Positions 8,063 to 16,040 of a stretch of DNA of 33,142 nucleotides are shown here, piece after piece. Within the stretch, counting starts at the first letter, position 1; each line of letters opens with the position of its first letter. The stretch comes from Alphaproteobacteria bacterium. GTDB taxonomy: Bacteria; Pseudomonadota; Alphaproteobacteria; UBA828. A program made the position numbers and the translations under genes. The stretch lies in assembly GCA_022820945.1 (NCBI GenBank), contig JAJEEP010000094.1, positions 1 through 33,142 on the forward strand, read 5' to 3'. The notes below the pieces were generated by a model. It had not been told where the DNA came from. It saw only the letters and a list, made by a program, of their open reading frames with translations, and made no database searches.

Positions 8063-8091
8063 TTGCCATGATGCTTTCATTTTGCTATCAA
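8063..8091 (+). promoter_or_regulatory. Putative promoter of the toxin-antitoxin operon
   Basis: TTGCCA at 8063-8068 and TATCAA at 8086-8091 are separated by exactly 17 bp, with TG two bases before the -10 (an extended -10). The -35 matches at 5 of 6 positions and the -10 at 4 of 6. Transcription would begin about 8098, 20 bases before the antitoxin start, inside the palindrome described next. Confidence 0.5.
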
Positions 8092-8092
8092 T

Positions 8093-8102
8093 TCGATATC
8101 GA
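8093..8102. promoter_or_regulatory. Palindromic operator candidate for antitoxin autoregulation
   Basis: TCGATATCGA is a perfect 10-bp palindrome covering the predicted transcription start. Ribbon-helix-helix antitoxins of the FitA/VapB type usually bind short palindromes at their own promoter and repress it together with the toxin. Its position makes that role likely here, but binding is an inference. Confidence 0.45.
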
Positions 8103-8118
8103 TGGAGGGGGAAGCACG

Positions 8119-8355
8119 ATGGGCAACGTGACGATCCGAAATCTCGACGATCAGGTGATCGACGCGCTGAAGGCGCAGGCTAGGGCGAATCAGCGCTCGC
8201 TCGAAGCAGAGTTGCGCTACGTGCTCAGCCAGGAGGTAAATCATCGTCTCCGCATGTCTGCATTCAGGGAACGCACGGCGCAACTCGCCCGCGAGACGGC
8301 CGACGTACCCCAGACCGACAGCGCTGAACTTCTTCGACAAGATCGCGACCGGTGA
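8119..8355 (+). CDS. FitA/VapB-type ribbon-helix-helix antitoxin
   Basis: 78 residues. The ATG at 8119 follows GGAGGGG (8104-8110). The N-terminus, MGNVTIRNLDDQVIDALK then ANQRSLEAELR, is the classic FitA-like pattern: a beta strand that pairs in the dimer to contact DNA, followed by two helices. The C-terminal third is polar and probably wraps the toxin active site. It should neutralise the PIN nuclease encoded next and autorepress the operon. Its TGA overlaps the GTG start of the toxin (8352-8355), the usual coupled arrangement of type II toxin-antitoxin pairs. Confidence 0.85.
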   Translation: MGNVTIRNLDDQVIDALKAQARANQRSLEAELRYVLSQEVNHRLRMSAFRERTAQLARETADVPQTDSAELLRQDRDR

Positions 8356-9185
8356 AGCTGACCGCCGACGCCAGCGTTGTCGTCAAGTGGTACGTTTCCG
8401 AAAGGTATTCGGAAGAAGCACGTCTATTGCTCGGCCACAGACTCGAGCGATACGCGCCTGATTTCGTTCTTGTAGAACTTGCCAATGTCTTCTGGAAGAA
8501 GGCGCGCATGGGAGAGATCGGCGATCCTCATCCCTACTTCCAGGAGCTTTCCAGAATTCGACAAGCGGTCGCTCTCATTTCAAGTGCCGATCTGATCGAG
8601 CGTGCCGCTCAGATCGCCGCGCAAATTGACCATCCAGTCTACGACTGCCTCTATATCGCGTGCGCCGAAGCCACCGGATCGACGCTGATCACTGCGGATC
8701 GGAAGCTCGCAGCAATCGTCGCGGATTGCGCGGTGGACGTGGAAGTCCAGGACATCGGCGTGCCCGAGGTTGCAGACAAGATCGCCGCTGCCGCTACCGC
8801 TCTGGTTGTCACCCACGACAAGATTGCAGAGCTTGTCGCCGCTTATGACCGCCACCGGGAGACAAGCGAGAATATTCTTGCCTCCATTGCCGAAGGCGAA
8901 GCCGGCTCGCCAGGTTTCCCAGAAATAGAGTCACTGGAACCGGTAGATTCACCAGCGCTCCGCAGATTCGCATACTTGATCGCGGAACTAGATGATGAAG
9001 AACGCATAGACTTGCTTGCACTCGGCTTGCTCGGCCAAGGCCACTCCGGCGCGGAGTGGCAGCCCGCTTTCCAGCGCGCGTGCGAGATGATTGATGATTT
9101 TGTCCAGAAAAAGTCGAGTGAGCTTCCTGTCCTCAGCACATACTGGCGCGCAGGCTACGAGCGCTTGACCGGGATTTCGATCTGA
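8352..9185 (+). CDS. VapC-like PIN-domain toxin fused to a DUF3775-like C-terminal domain
   Basis: 277 residues, about twice a normal VapC. Residues 1-133 are a PIN ribonuclease domain: TADASVVVKWY with Asp6, LVELANVFWKK with Glu42, HPVYDCLYIACA with Asp98 and LITADRKL with Asp116, the usual four acidic metal ligands. It probably cleaves RNA and inhibits growth unless bound by the antitoxin. From about 150 a second region begins (VTHDKIAELVAAYDRHRE). Residues 202-273 (LRRFAYLIAELDDEERIDLLAL, interrupted here only for length, then GQGHSGAEW and YWRAGYERL) resemble DUF3775, a small uncharacterised domain usually found alone. The frame is continuous with no stop or composition break. The GTG start overlaps the antitoxin stop. 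PIN assignment is strong; the DUF3775 link is from memory. Confidence 0.8.
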   Translation: MKLTADASVVVKWYVSERYSEEARLLLGHRLERYAPDFVLVELANVFWKKARMGEIGDPHPYFQELSRIRQAVALISSADLIERAAQIAAQIDHPVYDCLYIACAEATGSTLITADRKLAAIVADCAVDVEVQDIGVPEVADKIAAAATALVVTHDKIAELVAAYDRHRETSENILASIAEGEAGSPGFPEIESLEPVDSPALRRFAYLIAELDDEERIDLLALGLLGQGHSGAEWQPAFQRACEMIDDFVQKKSSELPVLSTYWRAGYERLTGISI

Positions 9186-9194
9186 AGACTGGCC

Positions 9195-10127
9195 GTGCCT
9201 CACTTCCACACCCATGTCGTCGTCGACTGGTCGGCGCGGTCGAAACCGAGTCCCAAACGGAAGAGTCGGGACGCGATCTGGTGGACCGTCGCTCGTATTG
9301 CCGATGGTATCGAGGTGGAGGAGCCGAAGTACGTCCGTACCCGCCACGAAGCGCTCGACGGGCTGGCTCGCTTGATCGCCTGCGAGCTGGACACGGGCCG
9401 GCGGGTGCTGGTGGGCTTCGACTTCCCCTTCGGCTATCCAGCAGGCGTCGCCGAGCATTTGACTGACGAGGCCAGCGCGCTCGCGCTCTGGAATTGGCTC
9501 GCGGTGCAGGTCAGGGACGCTCCGGACAACGGCAACAATCGCTATGACGCGGCGGCCGCGATCAACGACACATATCCGGGCCTCGGTCCGTTTTGGGGCC
9601 GCCCCTCGTCCTGGAACTACCCGGCGATTCCGGTTCGGGCATCGGCGCGCACGTGCCAGGAGCGCCACCCGGCGGAGCGCCGCATCTGCGACATCCGTGC
9701 CACGGGCGCCAAGACCGTCTGGCAACTGGCTTATTCTGGCTCCGTCGGCTCGCAGATGCTGTTGGGCCTGCCCGCGCTCAAGCGCTTAGTGGAGGACTCG
9801 CGAATCGGCGTCCGCGCCAAGGTGTGGCCCTTCCAGACCGGCCTGCAAACGCCCGAGACGCCGGCGGTGATCGCCGAAGTCTATCCCTCGCTGCTCCGAG
9901 AGCAGGTCCGCGCCCGCAGGCGCAAAGGCGAAATCCTGGACAGCGCCCAAGTGCGCGTGAATGCGGAGGCCTTCGCGCGGCTGGATGCCGGCGGCGGACT
10001 CGCGCCGCTCCTAGCCGGCGCTCCGTGCCTTACCGCCGAAGAACGCTGGGTCGTCGAGACCGAGGAAGCCTGGATCCTCGGCCTCTGCCACGAGGAGGCG
10101 CTCGAGGGTGCGCTCGACCCGGCCTGA
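9195..10127 (+). CDS. Uncharacterised protein, possible RNase H-like fold (DUF429-like)
   Basis: 310 residues. The GTG at 9195 lies 10 bases after the toxin stop. The N-terminus HVVVDWSARSKPS, followed about 60 residues later by VLVGFDFPFGYP, fits two acidic residues at the ends of core strands, as in RNase H-like proteins related to DUF429. Conserved-looking blocks are NNRYDAAAAIN, GPFWGRPSSW, KTVWQLAYSGSVGSQMLLG and VWPFQTG. Homologues in alphaproteobacteria are, as I recall, often labelled as cobalamin or molybdopterin biosynthesis proteins without experimental support; nothing in this sequence confirms either. Close spacing to the toxin could mean co-transcription, although GC returns to core values within this gene. 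No function assigned. Confidence 0.65.
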   Translation: MPHFHTHVVVDWSARSKPSPKRKSRDAIWWTVARIADGIEVEEPKYVRTRHEALDGLARLIACELDTGRRVLVGFDFPFGYPAGVAEHLTDEASALALWNWLAVQVRDAPDNGNNRYDAAAAINDTYPGLGPFWGRPSSWNYPAIPVRASARTCQERHPAERRICDIRATGAKTVWQLAYSGSVGSQMLLGLPALKRLVEDSRIGVRAKVWPFQTGLQTPETPAVIAEVYPSLLREQVRARRRKGEILDSAQVRVNAEAFARLDAGGGLAPLLAGAPCLTAEERWVVETEEAWILGLCHEEALEGALDPA

Positions 10128-10704
10128 CGTGCCAGGCTGCCGGCGTGGGTGGTGAGGATCCGCGAGTCGCTGCAACGCATGGTACCGGCCCTCCACGAGG
10201 CATTCCCGTTCCGTCCCAATGTTAATCGACTATCTGTCGCGTCTCCACCGTGTCAAACGACGCGCCCATCGCACGATAGTCCAGTCCGATTTTCCCCTGG
10301 AATCAAGGTTATTGGACAACAACGCTTCATGTAGTTTAGTAGTGGGATCATCCAATTGGATAGATTGTAACATAGTAAAAGTGATATGGTGTCATAAGAT
10401 TTGTTTGAAAACACCAATTGGTCTAACCGCTTGTTATCAATTTCACATTGGTTGGGCCAACTCATAAGATGCATGAAATATGTCAATTTCATAATAGTAT
10501 TTAATTCAAATTCTTATAAAGTTTGTTATGTCTCATATGGTATGGTCGTAGGCCAACAAAGTATATTGATTTGGTCCGAATTCCTTGTCATTTTCCACTA
10601 CGTTCTCTCCGGCATTTGGTATTAAGATGCCGAGACTTTGACGGAGCGACATCAAAGCGTTCTCTCGATTCTCGAATTTGCACCGGTTGTGAGGTGAGAA
10701 GCCC
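10128..10704. other. AT-rich non-coding block
   Basis: After about 90 GC-rich bases the composition drops sharply from roughly 10215 to 10640; 10441-10500 has 19 G/C of 60, versus well over 60% in most surrounding DNA. No frame has protein-like composition. I see no transposase, tRNA or att-like motif. The edges are not marked by obvious repeats, except that a short segment before it (10149-10175) resembles one at 11009-11035. Possible explanations are a fragment of imported DNA, a decayed element or an assembly chimera. Confidence 0.6.
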
Positions 10705-10800
10705 ATGAGTGAGTTCGGAGTACCAGTCCCGCTTTGGCGAAGCAAATGGCTGCACACAAGGGGAGGTATTCGCTCTTGGCGTGAGGAGATGCCTCAATGA
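10705..10800 (+). CDS. Small ORF 1 (31 aa), basic and tryptophan-rich, unknown
   Basis: The ATG at 10705 is preceded by AGGTGA (10692-10697) with 7 bases between. The peptide is short, begins MSEFGVPVPLW and carries several Arg/Lys and three Trp. Its TGA overlaps the start of the next small ORF in an ATGA arrangement (10797-10800), the pattern of coupled translation. I recognise no family. It may be a real microprotein or a remnant; the ribosome-binding site plus overlap is the only support. Confidence 0.4.
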   Translation: MSEFGVPVPLWRSKWLHTRGGIRSWREEMPQ

Positions 10801-10886
10801 TATGGACGTACTCCGTAGTCGCGGCCTGGCTCACGGGCGTGTGCCTCATACTCGCGGCGCTCCTTCTCTCGACAGCGGGCGCTTAG
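10797..10886 (+). CDS. Small ORF 2 (29 aa), single-span membrane peptide, unknown
   Basis: The ATG at 10797 has GAGGAG (10783-10788) eight bases upstream. The product is almost entirely hydrophobic after MIWTYSVV (then AAWLTGVCLILAALLL), long enough to cross the membrane once, with a short polar end. Size and character recall accessory peptides such as KdpF or CydX, or small type I toxins, but no partner complex is encoded nearby and I do not recognise the sequence. It shares the ATGA overlap with small ORF 1. Confidence 0.42.
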   Translation: MIWTYSVVAAWLTGVCLILAALLLSTAGA

Positions 10887-10911
10887 CCCGCGTGACACGG
10901 TAGCCCGTATG

Positions 10912-11017
10912 TCTCACCACGGTCATGGTCTGCGCCCCTCCCTGGCGTTCGACCCGCTGCCCGCCTGTCCCTCCCTGCAGGCCGGACAGCGCCGCGCAGA
11001 CCATGACCGTGGTGAGA
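10912..11017. repeat. 24-bp perfect inverted repeat around a 58-bp centre
   Basis: Positions 10912-10935 and 10994-11017 are exact reverse complements. The 106-bp unit could fold into a long hairpin or be a tiny MITE-like element with 24-bp ends. Each arm read outward begins ATGACCGTGGTGAGA, so the arms could carry the start of a coding segment in both directions. There is no T-tract, so it is not a simple terminator. Confidence 0.7.
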
Positions 11018-11152
11018 ATTGCGGAATCACTTCAAGACCGCGGAGACGGACAGTCGGGAATCCCCCAGCGAGCTCGACAAGAACGGCGAAGCAGATGTCC
11101 ACCCAGTTGGTTCGAGCAAGACAATGTAAGCCGATGGAGGAAGGCTGGGCGC

Positions 11153-14100
11153 CTACCCTTGCCCGAACCGGCTGACGCTTCGCGGCGGTACCGCGCCGCC
11201 GGCTAAGGCGGCGCGGTGCTTCGCGGTGCCGGCCTCGTCGACGGCGAGCGTGCCGTCTTCCACGCTTCCGGTGAGCTTCACGCCATAGACCGCCTCTGCA
11301 CGGTCTCGGGTCGCATAGCCCTCCACCACGTCCTCCAGTACGCGCTCTGGCTCGCGGGTGAGCGGGTCGCCATAGCCGCTACCGCCGTTATCCACCGAGC
11401 GCACGAACTCCCCCGGCGCCAGCGCCAGCATCACGCCGTTCGGCACCGAGTCCTCGGAGCCATCGGCGTGCAAGTGGCCGTGGTAGGCGTGGTTGGCGTC
11501 GCTGCCGCCGCGCACGCCTCTGGGCGGGTTGATCGTGCCGCCGCCCATGATGCTCACGGTCATCGGGTCGCGGCGCGGGCCGAAGATTACCTCGGTCGCG
11601 GGCCCGCCCCGCCTGCGTCCCGCGCCGCCCGAATCGGGGAGGAGCCGCTGCGAGCGAATCAGCATGGGGAAGCGCTGCTCGTCAAACTCGATGCTGTCCC
11701 GATGCAGCAGCCCGCAGCCGCCCGGAGTCAGCAGGTAGATCATGCCGTCGTGCTCAGGCAGCGCCGGCCCGCCGCCGCCCATCAGATAGACCTGGTTGAT
11801 GTACTCGGCCCCGCCGCGCCGCCAGTCCCTGCCTGAGACCACGCCCATGCCGGCGGAAAAGCAGAGATTGCCCTGGGCGAGCCCGTGCCCGTCACCGAGC
11901 TGGGTGAAGGCCGATTGCACGAGGTTCACCACCACGTCCGCCATGTTGGTGGTGGCGAGCGAACAGCTATGCGGGAAGCGCGGGATGCCGACCACGCAGC
12001 CCTCGCGCAGCTTGACCTCCAGGCGGCGGAAGCTGCCGGCGTTGGGCGGTATGTCGGACTCCAGGTTCTCGAACACGCCCTGAATGCAGTTCGCGGTTGC
12101 GCAGGCCTCGGTGAGGTTGAGGCCCGCGTCGATACAGTCCGGGTTGTCGCGGAGGTCCACAGTGATGCGGCCTTCATCGGGGTCGATCTCGACCTTGACC
12201 GTGATTTCCAGGCTTTCGGGCAGGAAGGGCTGCACCGGGTCGTGCATCCCGCGGTTGACCAGCGTGCCCCTGGGCAGCCTGCGGATGGCGTGATCGGCGC
12301 GGCGCTCGGCATAGTCGAACCAGGCCTCGATGAAGCGCCGCATCTGGTCCACGCCGTGCTTCGCGGCGAACGCCTTGAGCCGGCGCTCGCCGATCCGCGC
12401 CGCGCCGAGCTGCGAAAGATAGTCGCCGTACCACTGGTCCGGCACCCTGATCCGCCGGCGGCACATGCGCACGATGTCTTCGTTGTCGCGGAAATCCCGC
12501 TGCACGCGCACGCAGGGGAAGATCAGCGCGCCTTCCTCGTACACATCGCGGGCGCGCGGCGTGTAAGTGGTGGGGATGCTGTCGCCGCAATCGGCCTGGT
12601 GACCCTTCACGGTGACGTTGAACAGATGCTCGCCGTCGCAGAAGACGGGCACGATGATCGACCAGTCGGCGGCATGGCTGTTGCCGTCGTAGGGGTCGTT
12701 GTGGAGGTAGGCGTCGCCCTCGCGGAAGTCCGGGTGCACGCGGCACATGGTCCGGGTCTGCAGATGGGCGCCGTAGATGTGGGCCGGGATGCCCTCGGCG
12801 GCGGCCAGCAGCTCGTTATCCGCCGTCACGATGGCGCACGAGAAATCGCGCGACTGGCCGATCACCGCCGAACGCGCCGTACGCATCACCACGCCGGTCA
12901 TCTCGCGCAGGATCGCGTCGATTCGGTTGGCCATGATTGCGACCTGCACGGGGTCGATGTCTTCCACGCCCTCGGTCGCCGCTCGCGCGGGTTCTTCCGC
13001 CGGCTCCAGGATGTAGTTGGCGCCGGTCGAGACCCGCGCCTGCATCCGGGGATAGACCACCACCGTGGTCGTGGGCTCCTCGATGATGGCGGGGCCGGCG
13101 ATGGCATCGCCGGCCGTGAGCGCCGCGCCCCCATAGACCGGCGTCTCCAGGAAGCCCGCATCACCGAAGAACGCGCGCATGGTGCGACGCGGCACAGGCG
13201 GCCCGCTCCGTTCGGCGCCCTCAGCGGCTGCCGCAGGCTGCGGCCGATCGAGGAAGGCCGTGAGCCGACCCTTCCAGTTCAGGCATTCGAGCAGCCCATC
13301 CTCCTCCATCACGCCGTAGAGCCGCTCGTGCACCTCGTGGAAGCGCCCGACCATGGCATCCACCGCGCCGCGTCCTGAGAAGCGCGGGGTCGGCATCGCG
13401 ATCTCGGTCTCCCATTGCTGGTTGAGGTAGCGTGCATCGACGAAGTGGTTCTTGCGGAAGCGCGCGATCCCCCGGGCGCGCAGGCCGTCGGCGAACGCTT
13501 CCATGCGCCTGTCGATATCTTCGAGGGTGTCGTTGACGGCGGCTTCGTCCCAGTGGTCGGTGCGGACGTAGTGACTCGCGCTGAACTCGGCGACGATGTC
13601 GGAATACTGCGCGCCGCAGGCGCTGAGCGCGCCCGCCGTCTTGGGCAGTAGCACGCGCTCGCAGCCGAGCGCTGAGGCGATGGGCAGGATATTGAGGCCG
13701 GCGGCGCCGCCGCCCGCCACGAGCACGCTCTCGCGCGGATTGACCCCCTCGTTGACCGTGATCTCCTCGATCGCCTTGATCATGGTCTCGCTGGCGAGAG
13801 TGAGAATTGCCGCCGCGGTCTCCTCGATCTCCTTACCGAGCGTCTCGGCCAACGCCTGAACAGCGTGACGGGCAGCAGCCACGTCGAGCGCCATGCGCCC
13901 GCCGAGGAAGGCGTTCGGGTCGATGTAGCCGAGCACCACGGCGGCGTCGGTCACGGTCGCCGCATCCCCGCCCCGGCCGTAGCAGGCGGGGCCGGGGTCG
14001 GCGCCGGCGCTCTCGGGCCCAACGCGCATCAGCCCGCCCGGGTCGATCCAGGCGATGGAGCCGCCGCCGGCGCCCACGCTCCGCACGTCGACCGAGGAGA

Positions 14101-15076
14101 GCCCGAGGTTGTGGCCGGAGAAGAGCCCGCCCAGCCATGTCTCGCGGGTATACTTGACCGCACCGCCGCGCACCATGCTCACGTCGAAGGTGGTGCCGCC
14201 GGCATCCACCACCAGCACGTCGCGCCCGAGCCCCTCCGACTCGGCATAGGCGATGCCGGCGAGGGGCGCCATCGCCGGCCCGGACTTGACCATGAAGATC
14301 GGCCGGTCGGCGACGTCTTCCACGTGCATGAGGCCGCCCGAAACGGTGCTGACCAGAAGCTCGCCACTGAACCCGGCAGCGCCGAGATCGTCGCGGAGCG
14401 CGCGCAGGTGACGCTGCATCAGCGGCTTCAGCGACGCGTCGATCGCGGTTGACGACGCGCGCGGATACTCCCGCAGAATTGGGTTGAGCCGGTGTGAGAG
14501 CGTGTAGGGGACGCCCGGCATCGTCTCCTCGATCAACGCGCCCAGCCGTTCCTCGTGCGCCGGGTTCCTGATCGACCAGAGCAGGCAGACGGCGACCGCC
14601 TCCACGCCCTGCCGCGCAAGCCGGGTCAGCGCCGCACGGGCCGCGTCCTCGTCCAGCGCGCGCTCCACCTCGCCTTCGGCCGTCACCCGCTCGGGGATTT
14701 CCGCCGTGAGCCTGCGCGGCACGTAAGGCTTGAGCGGGTCGATGTGAAGCTCGAAGGGGTGCAGCTTGCCGCCCTGGCGGTAGACCAGGATGTCGGGGAA
14801 GCCCTCGGTCACCAGAAGGGCGGTCTTCGCGGTAGTGCCGGTGACGATGGCGTTGGTGGCCCAGGTCGTGCCGTAGATCAGCACGTCTGCCTCTCCGATC
14901 AGCGCTTCGAAGGAGATGCCCATTGCCCGCGCTGCGTCGGCGAGTCCCGCCTTCACGCCGTCGGAACTGCGCGCGGGCGTGGAGGGCGCCTTGCCGACGG
15001 TGAGCGTGCCGTCCGGCGCGGCAACGACGACATCGGTGAAGGTGCCGCCGGTATCGACGGCGATTCGGTAGGGCAT
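11153..15076 (-). CDS. Fused hydantoinase A/B (5-oxoprolinase-type) enzyme
   Basis: 1307 residues. The ATG at 15076 gives MPYRIAVDTGGTFTDVVV, the canonical HyuA start; the open frame runs further upstream without support. Residues 1 to about 690 are the HyuA half, with a second ATPase-type signature VLVVDAGGTTFDVSMV in the middle. From about 715 (DPVQVAIMANRIDAI) the HyuB half begins, with RDFSCAIV, HIYGAHLQTR and HNDPYDGNSHAAD. Members hydrolyse cyclic amides (hydantoins, 5-oxoproline) with ATP, and related proteins form acetone carboxylases. Fusion of both subunits in one chain is the arrangement of eukaryotic 5-oxoprolinase (about 1290 residues), which this length fits. The substrate is not certain. 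No transporter or racemase adjoins. It is divergent from rph over 235 bp. Confidence 0.87.
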   Translation of the reverse strand: MPYRIAVDTGGTFTDVVVAAPDGTLTVGKAPSTPARSSDGVKAGLADAARAMGISFEALIGEADVLIYGTTWATNAIVTGTTAKTALLVTEGFPDILVYRQGGKLHPFELHIDPLKPYVPRRLTAEIPERVTAEGEVERALDEDAARAALTRLARQGVEAVAVCLLWSIRNPAHEERLGALIEETMPGVPYTLSHRLNPILREYPRASSTAIDASLKPLMQRHLRALRDDLGAAGFSGELLVSTVSGGLMHVEDVADRPIFMVKSGPAMAPLAGIAYAESEGLGRDVLVVDAGGTTFDVSMVRGGAVKYTRETWLGGLFSGHNLGLSSVDVRSVGAGGGSIAWIDPGGLMRVGPESAGADPGPACYGRGGDAATVTDAAVVLGYIDPNAFLGGRMALDVAAARHAVQALAETLGKEIEETAAAILTLASETMIKAIEEITVNEGVNPRESVLVAGGGAAGLNILPIASALGCERVLLPKTAGALSACGAQYSDIVAEFSASHYVRTDHWDEAAVNDTLEDIDRRMEAFADGLRARGIARFRKNHFVDARYLNQQWETEIAMPTPRFSGRGAVDAMVGRFHEVHERLYGVMEEDGLLECLNWKGRLTAFLDRPQPAAAAEGAERSGPPVPRRTMRAFFGDAGFLETPVYGGAALTAGDAIAGPAIIEEPTTTVVVYPRMQARVSTGANYILEPAEEPARAATEGVEDIDPVQVAIMANRIDAILREMTGVVMRTARSAVIGQSRDFSCAIVTADNELLAAAEGIPAHIYGAHLQTRTMCRVHPDFREGDAYLHNDPYDGNSHAADWSIIVPVFCDGEHLFNVTVKGHQADCGDSIPTTYTPRARDVYEEGALIFPCVRVQRDFRDNEDIVRMCRRRIRVPDQWYGDYLSQLGAARIGERRLKAFAAKHGVDQMRRFIEAWFDYAERRADHAIRRLPRGTLVNRGMHDPVQPFLPESLEITVKVEIDPDEGRITVDLRDNPDCIDAGLNLTEACATANCIQGVFENLESDIPPNAGSFRRLEVKLREGCVVGIPRFPHSCSLATTNMADVVVNLVQSAFTQLGDGHGLAQGNLCFSAGMGVVSGRDWRRGGAEYINQVYLMGGGGPALPEHDGMIYLLTPGGCGLLHRDSIEFDEQRFPMLIRSQRLLPDSGGAGRRRGGPATEVIFGPRRDPMTVSIMGGGTINPPRGVRGGSDANHAYHGHLHADGSEDSVPNGVMLALAPGEFVRSVDNGGSGYGDPLTREPERVLEDVVEGYATRDRAEAVYGVKLTGSVEDGTLAVDEAGTAKHRAALAGGAVPPRSVSRFGQG

Positions 15077-15311
15077 GGCGGGTCTCCGCGCCGCGAACGA
15101 AGCGTGCAGTCTACAGGCTCCGTGGCCACGCTGCCCGCGTGAGCAGAAGGCGTTAACCGGGCCGTCAGGCCCGGACGGCGCGATTGCGCCGCGCGCGCAG
15201 CGCGTAGCCAAGCGAGCGGAGCGAGCGCCCGGCGCCTGAGGGAAACGAAGACTGTGGACGCTCTCCGGGCCCCGCGATAGTGTCGCGCCGCCAGCGGGGG
15301 AGGGCTCTTTC

Positions 15312-16034
15312 ATGCGACCATCCGGCCGTAGACCGGACGAAATGCGCGAGGTCACGCTGGAGCCGGGCGTGAGCAAGCACGCCGAGGGCTCCTGCCTGGT
15401 GCGATTCGGTGACACGCACGTGCTCTGCACCGCGAGCGTGGAAGACCGCGTGCCTCCCTTCCTCCGCAACAAGGGGCGGGGCTGGGTCACCGGCGAATAC
15501 GGCATGCTGCCGCGCTCCACCGGATCGCGCTCGGCCCGCGAGGCCGCGCGCGGGCGTCAGGGCGGCCGCACCCAGGAGATCCAGCGCCTGATCGGCCGCT
15601 CACTCCGCGCTGTCACCGACCTCGAAGCGCTCGGCGAACGCCAGATCACTCTGGACTGCGATGTCATCCAGGCCGACGGCGGCACCCGCACCGCGGCCAT
15701 CACCGGCGCCTACGTGGCACTTCATGCGGCGCTCGACGGCCTTGTCGCGCACGGCGCGATCGAAGAGCTGCCGCTCACGGACCAGGTTGCCGCGGTGAGT
15801 TGCGGGATCGTCGGCGACGAGGCGGTGCTCGATCTCGACTATGCCGAGGACAGCACGGCGGAGGCGGATGCGAACTTCGTGCTCACCGCCGGCGGCGGCA
15901 TCGTCGAGGTGCAGGGCACGGCGGAGGGCGATCCCTTCAGCGAGGCGCAGCTGATCGCCATGCTGGGCCTCGCCCGCTCGGGCGCCGAGCGGCTGTTCGC
16001 CCGGCAGCGGGGCGCCCTCGCCGGGGCGGGCTAG
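15312..16034 (+). CDS. rph: Ribonuclease PH
   Basis: 240 residues, the normal length. The N-terminus [13 protein letters not shown], then [30 protein letters not shown] and [23 protein letters not shown], are diagnostic RNase PH blocks. The Asp residues in [12 protein letters not shown] belong to the phosphate and metal site, and the arginine-rich loop after GMLPRST binds RNA. The enzyme trims tRNA 3' ends by phosphorolysis as a hexameric ring in the cytoplasm. The ATG at 15312 is the only reasonable start. It begins a compact operon with rdgB (6-bp gap) and hemW, an order common in alphaproteobacteria. Confidence 0.97.
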   Translation: MRPSGRRPDEMREVTLEPGVSKHAEGSCLVRFGDTHVLCTASVEDRVPPFLRNKGRGWVTGEYGMLPRSTGSRSAREAARGRQGGRTQEIQRLIGRSLRAVTDLEALGERQITLDCDVIQADGGTRTAAITGAYVALHAALDGLVAHGAIEELPLTDQVAAVSCGIVGDEAVLDLDYAEDSTAEADANFVLTAGGGIVEVQGTAEGDPFSEAQLIAMLGLARSGAERLFARQRGALAGAG

Positions 16035-16040
16035 GCGGGC

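Noticed and set aside
5127..8183. A plus-strand open frame of about 1000 codons opposite the nucleosidase and 5'-nucleotidase genes
   Set aside because: Its composition (Arg, Gly, His, Asp rich, no motifs) is that of the antisense of GC-rich genes, and the minus strand has two clear enzymes with full motif sets.
10149..10334. A 61-codon frame starting at 10149 as an intact small gene
   Set aside because: Only its first codons resemble the segment at 11009; it soon runs into the AT-rich block, where the translation has no coding character.
11885..13378. A 497-codon plus-strand frame opposite the hydantoinase gene
   Set aside because: It is antisense to a gene with strong family motifs and has a low-complexity Val, Ala, Gly, His-rich translation typical of a shadow frame.
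15180..15235. GAGCG-rich repeats in the rph upstream region
   Set aside because: Short, imperfect and expected in DNA of this GC content; no regular spacing or known element.
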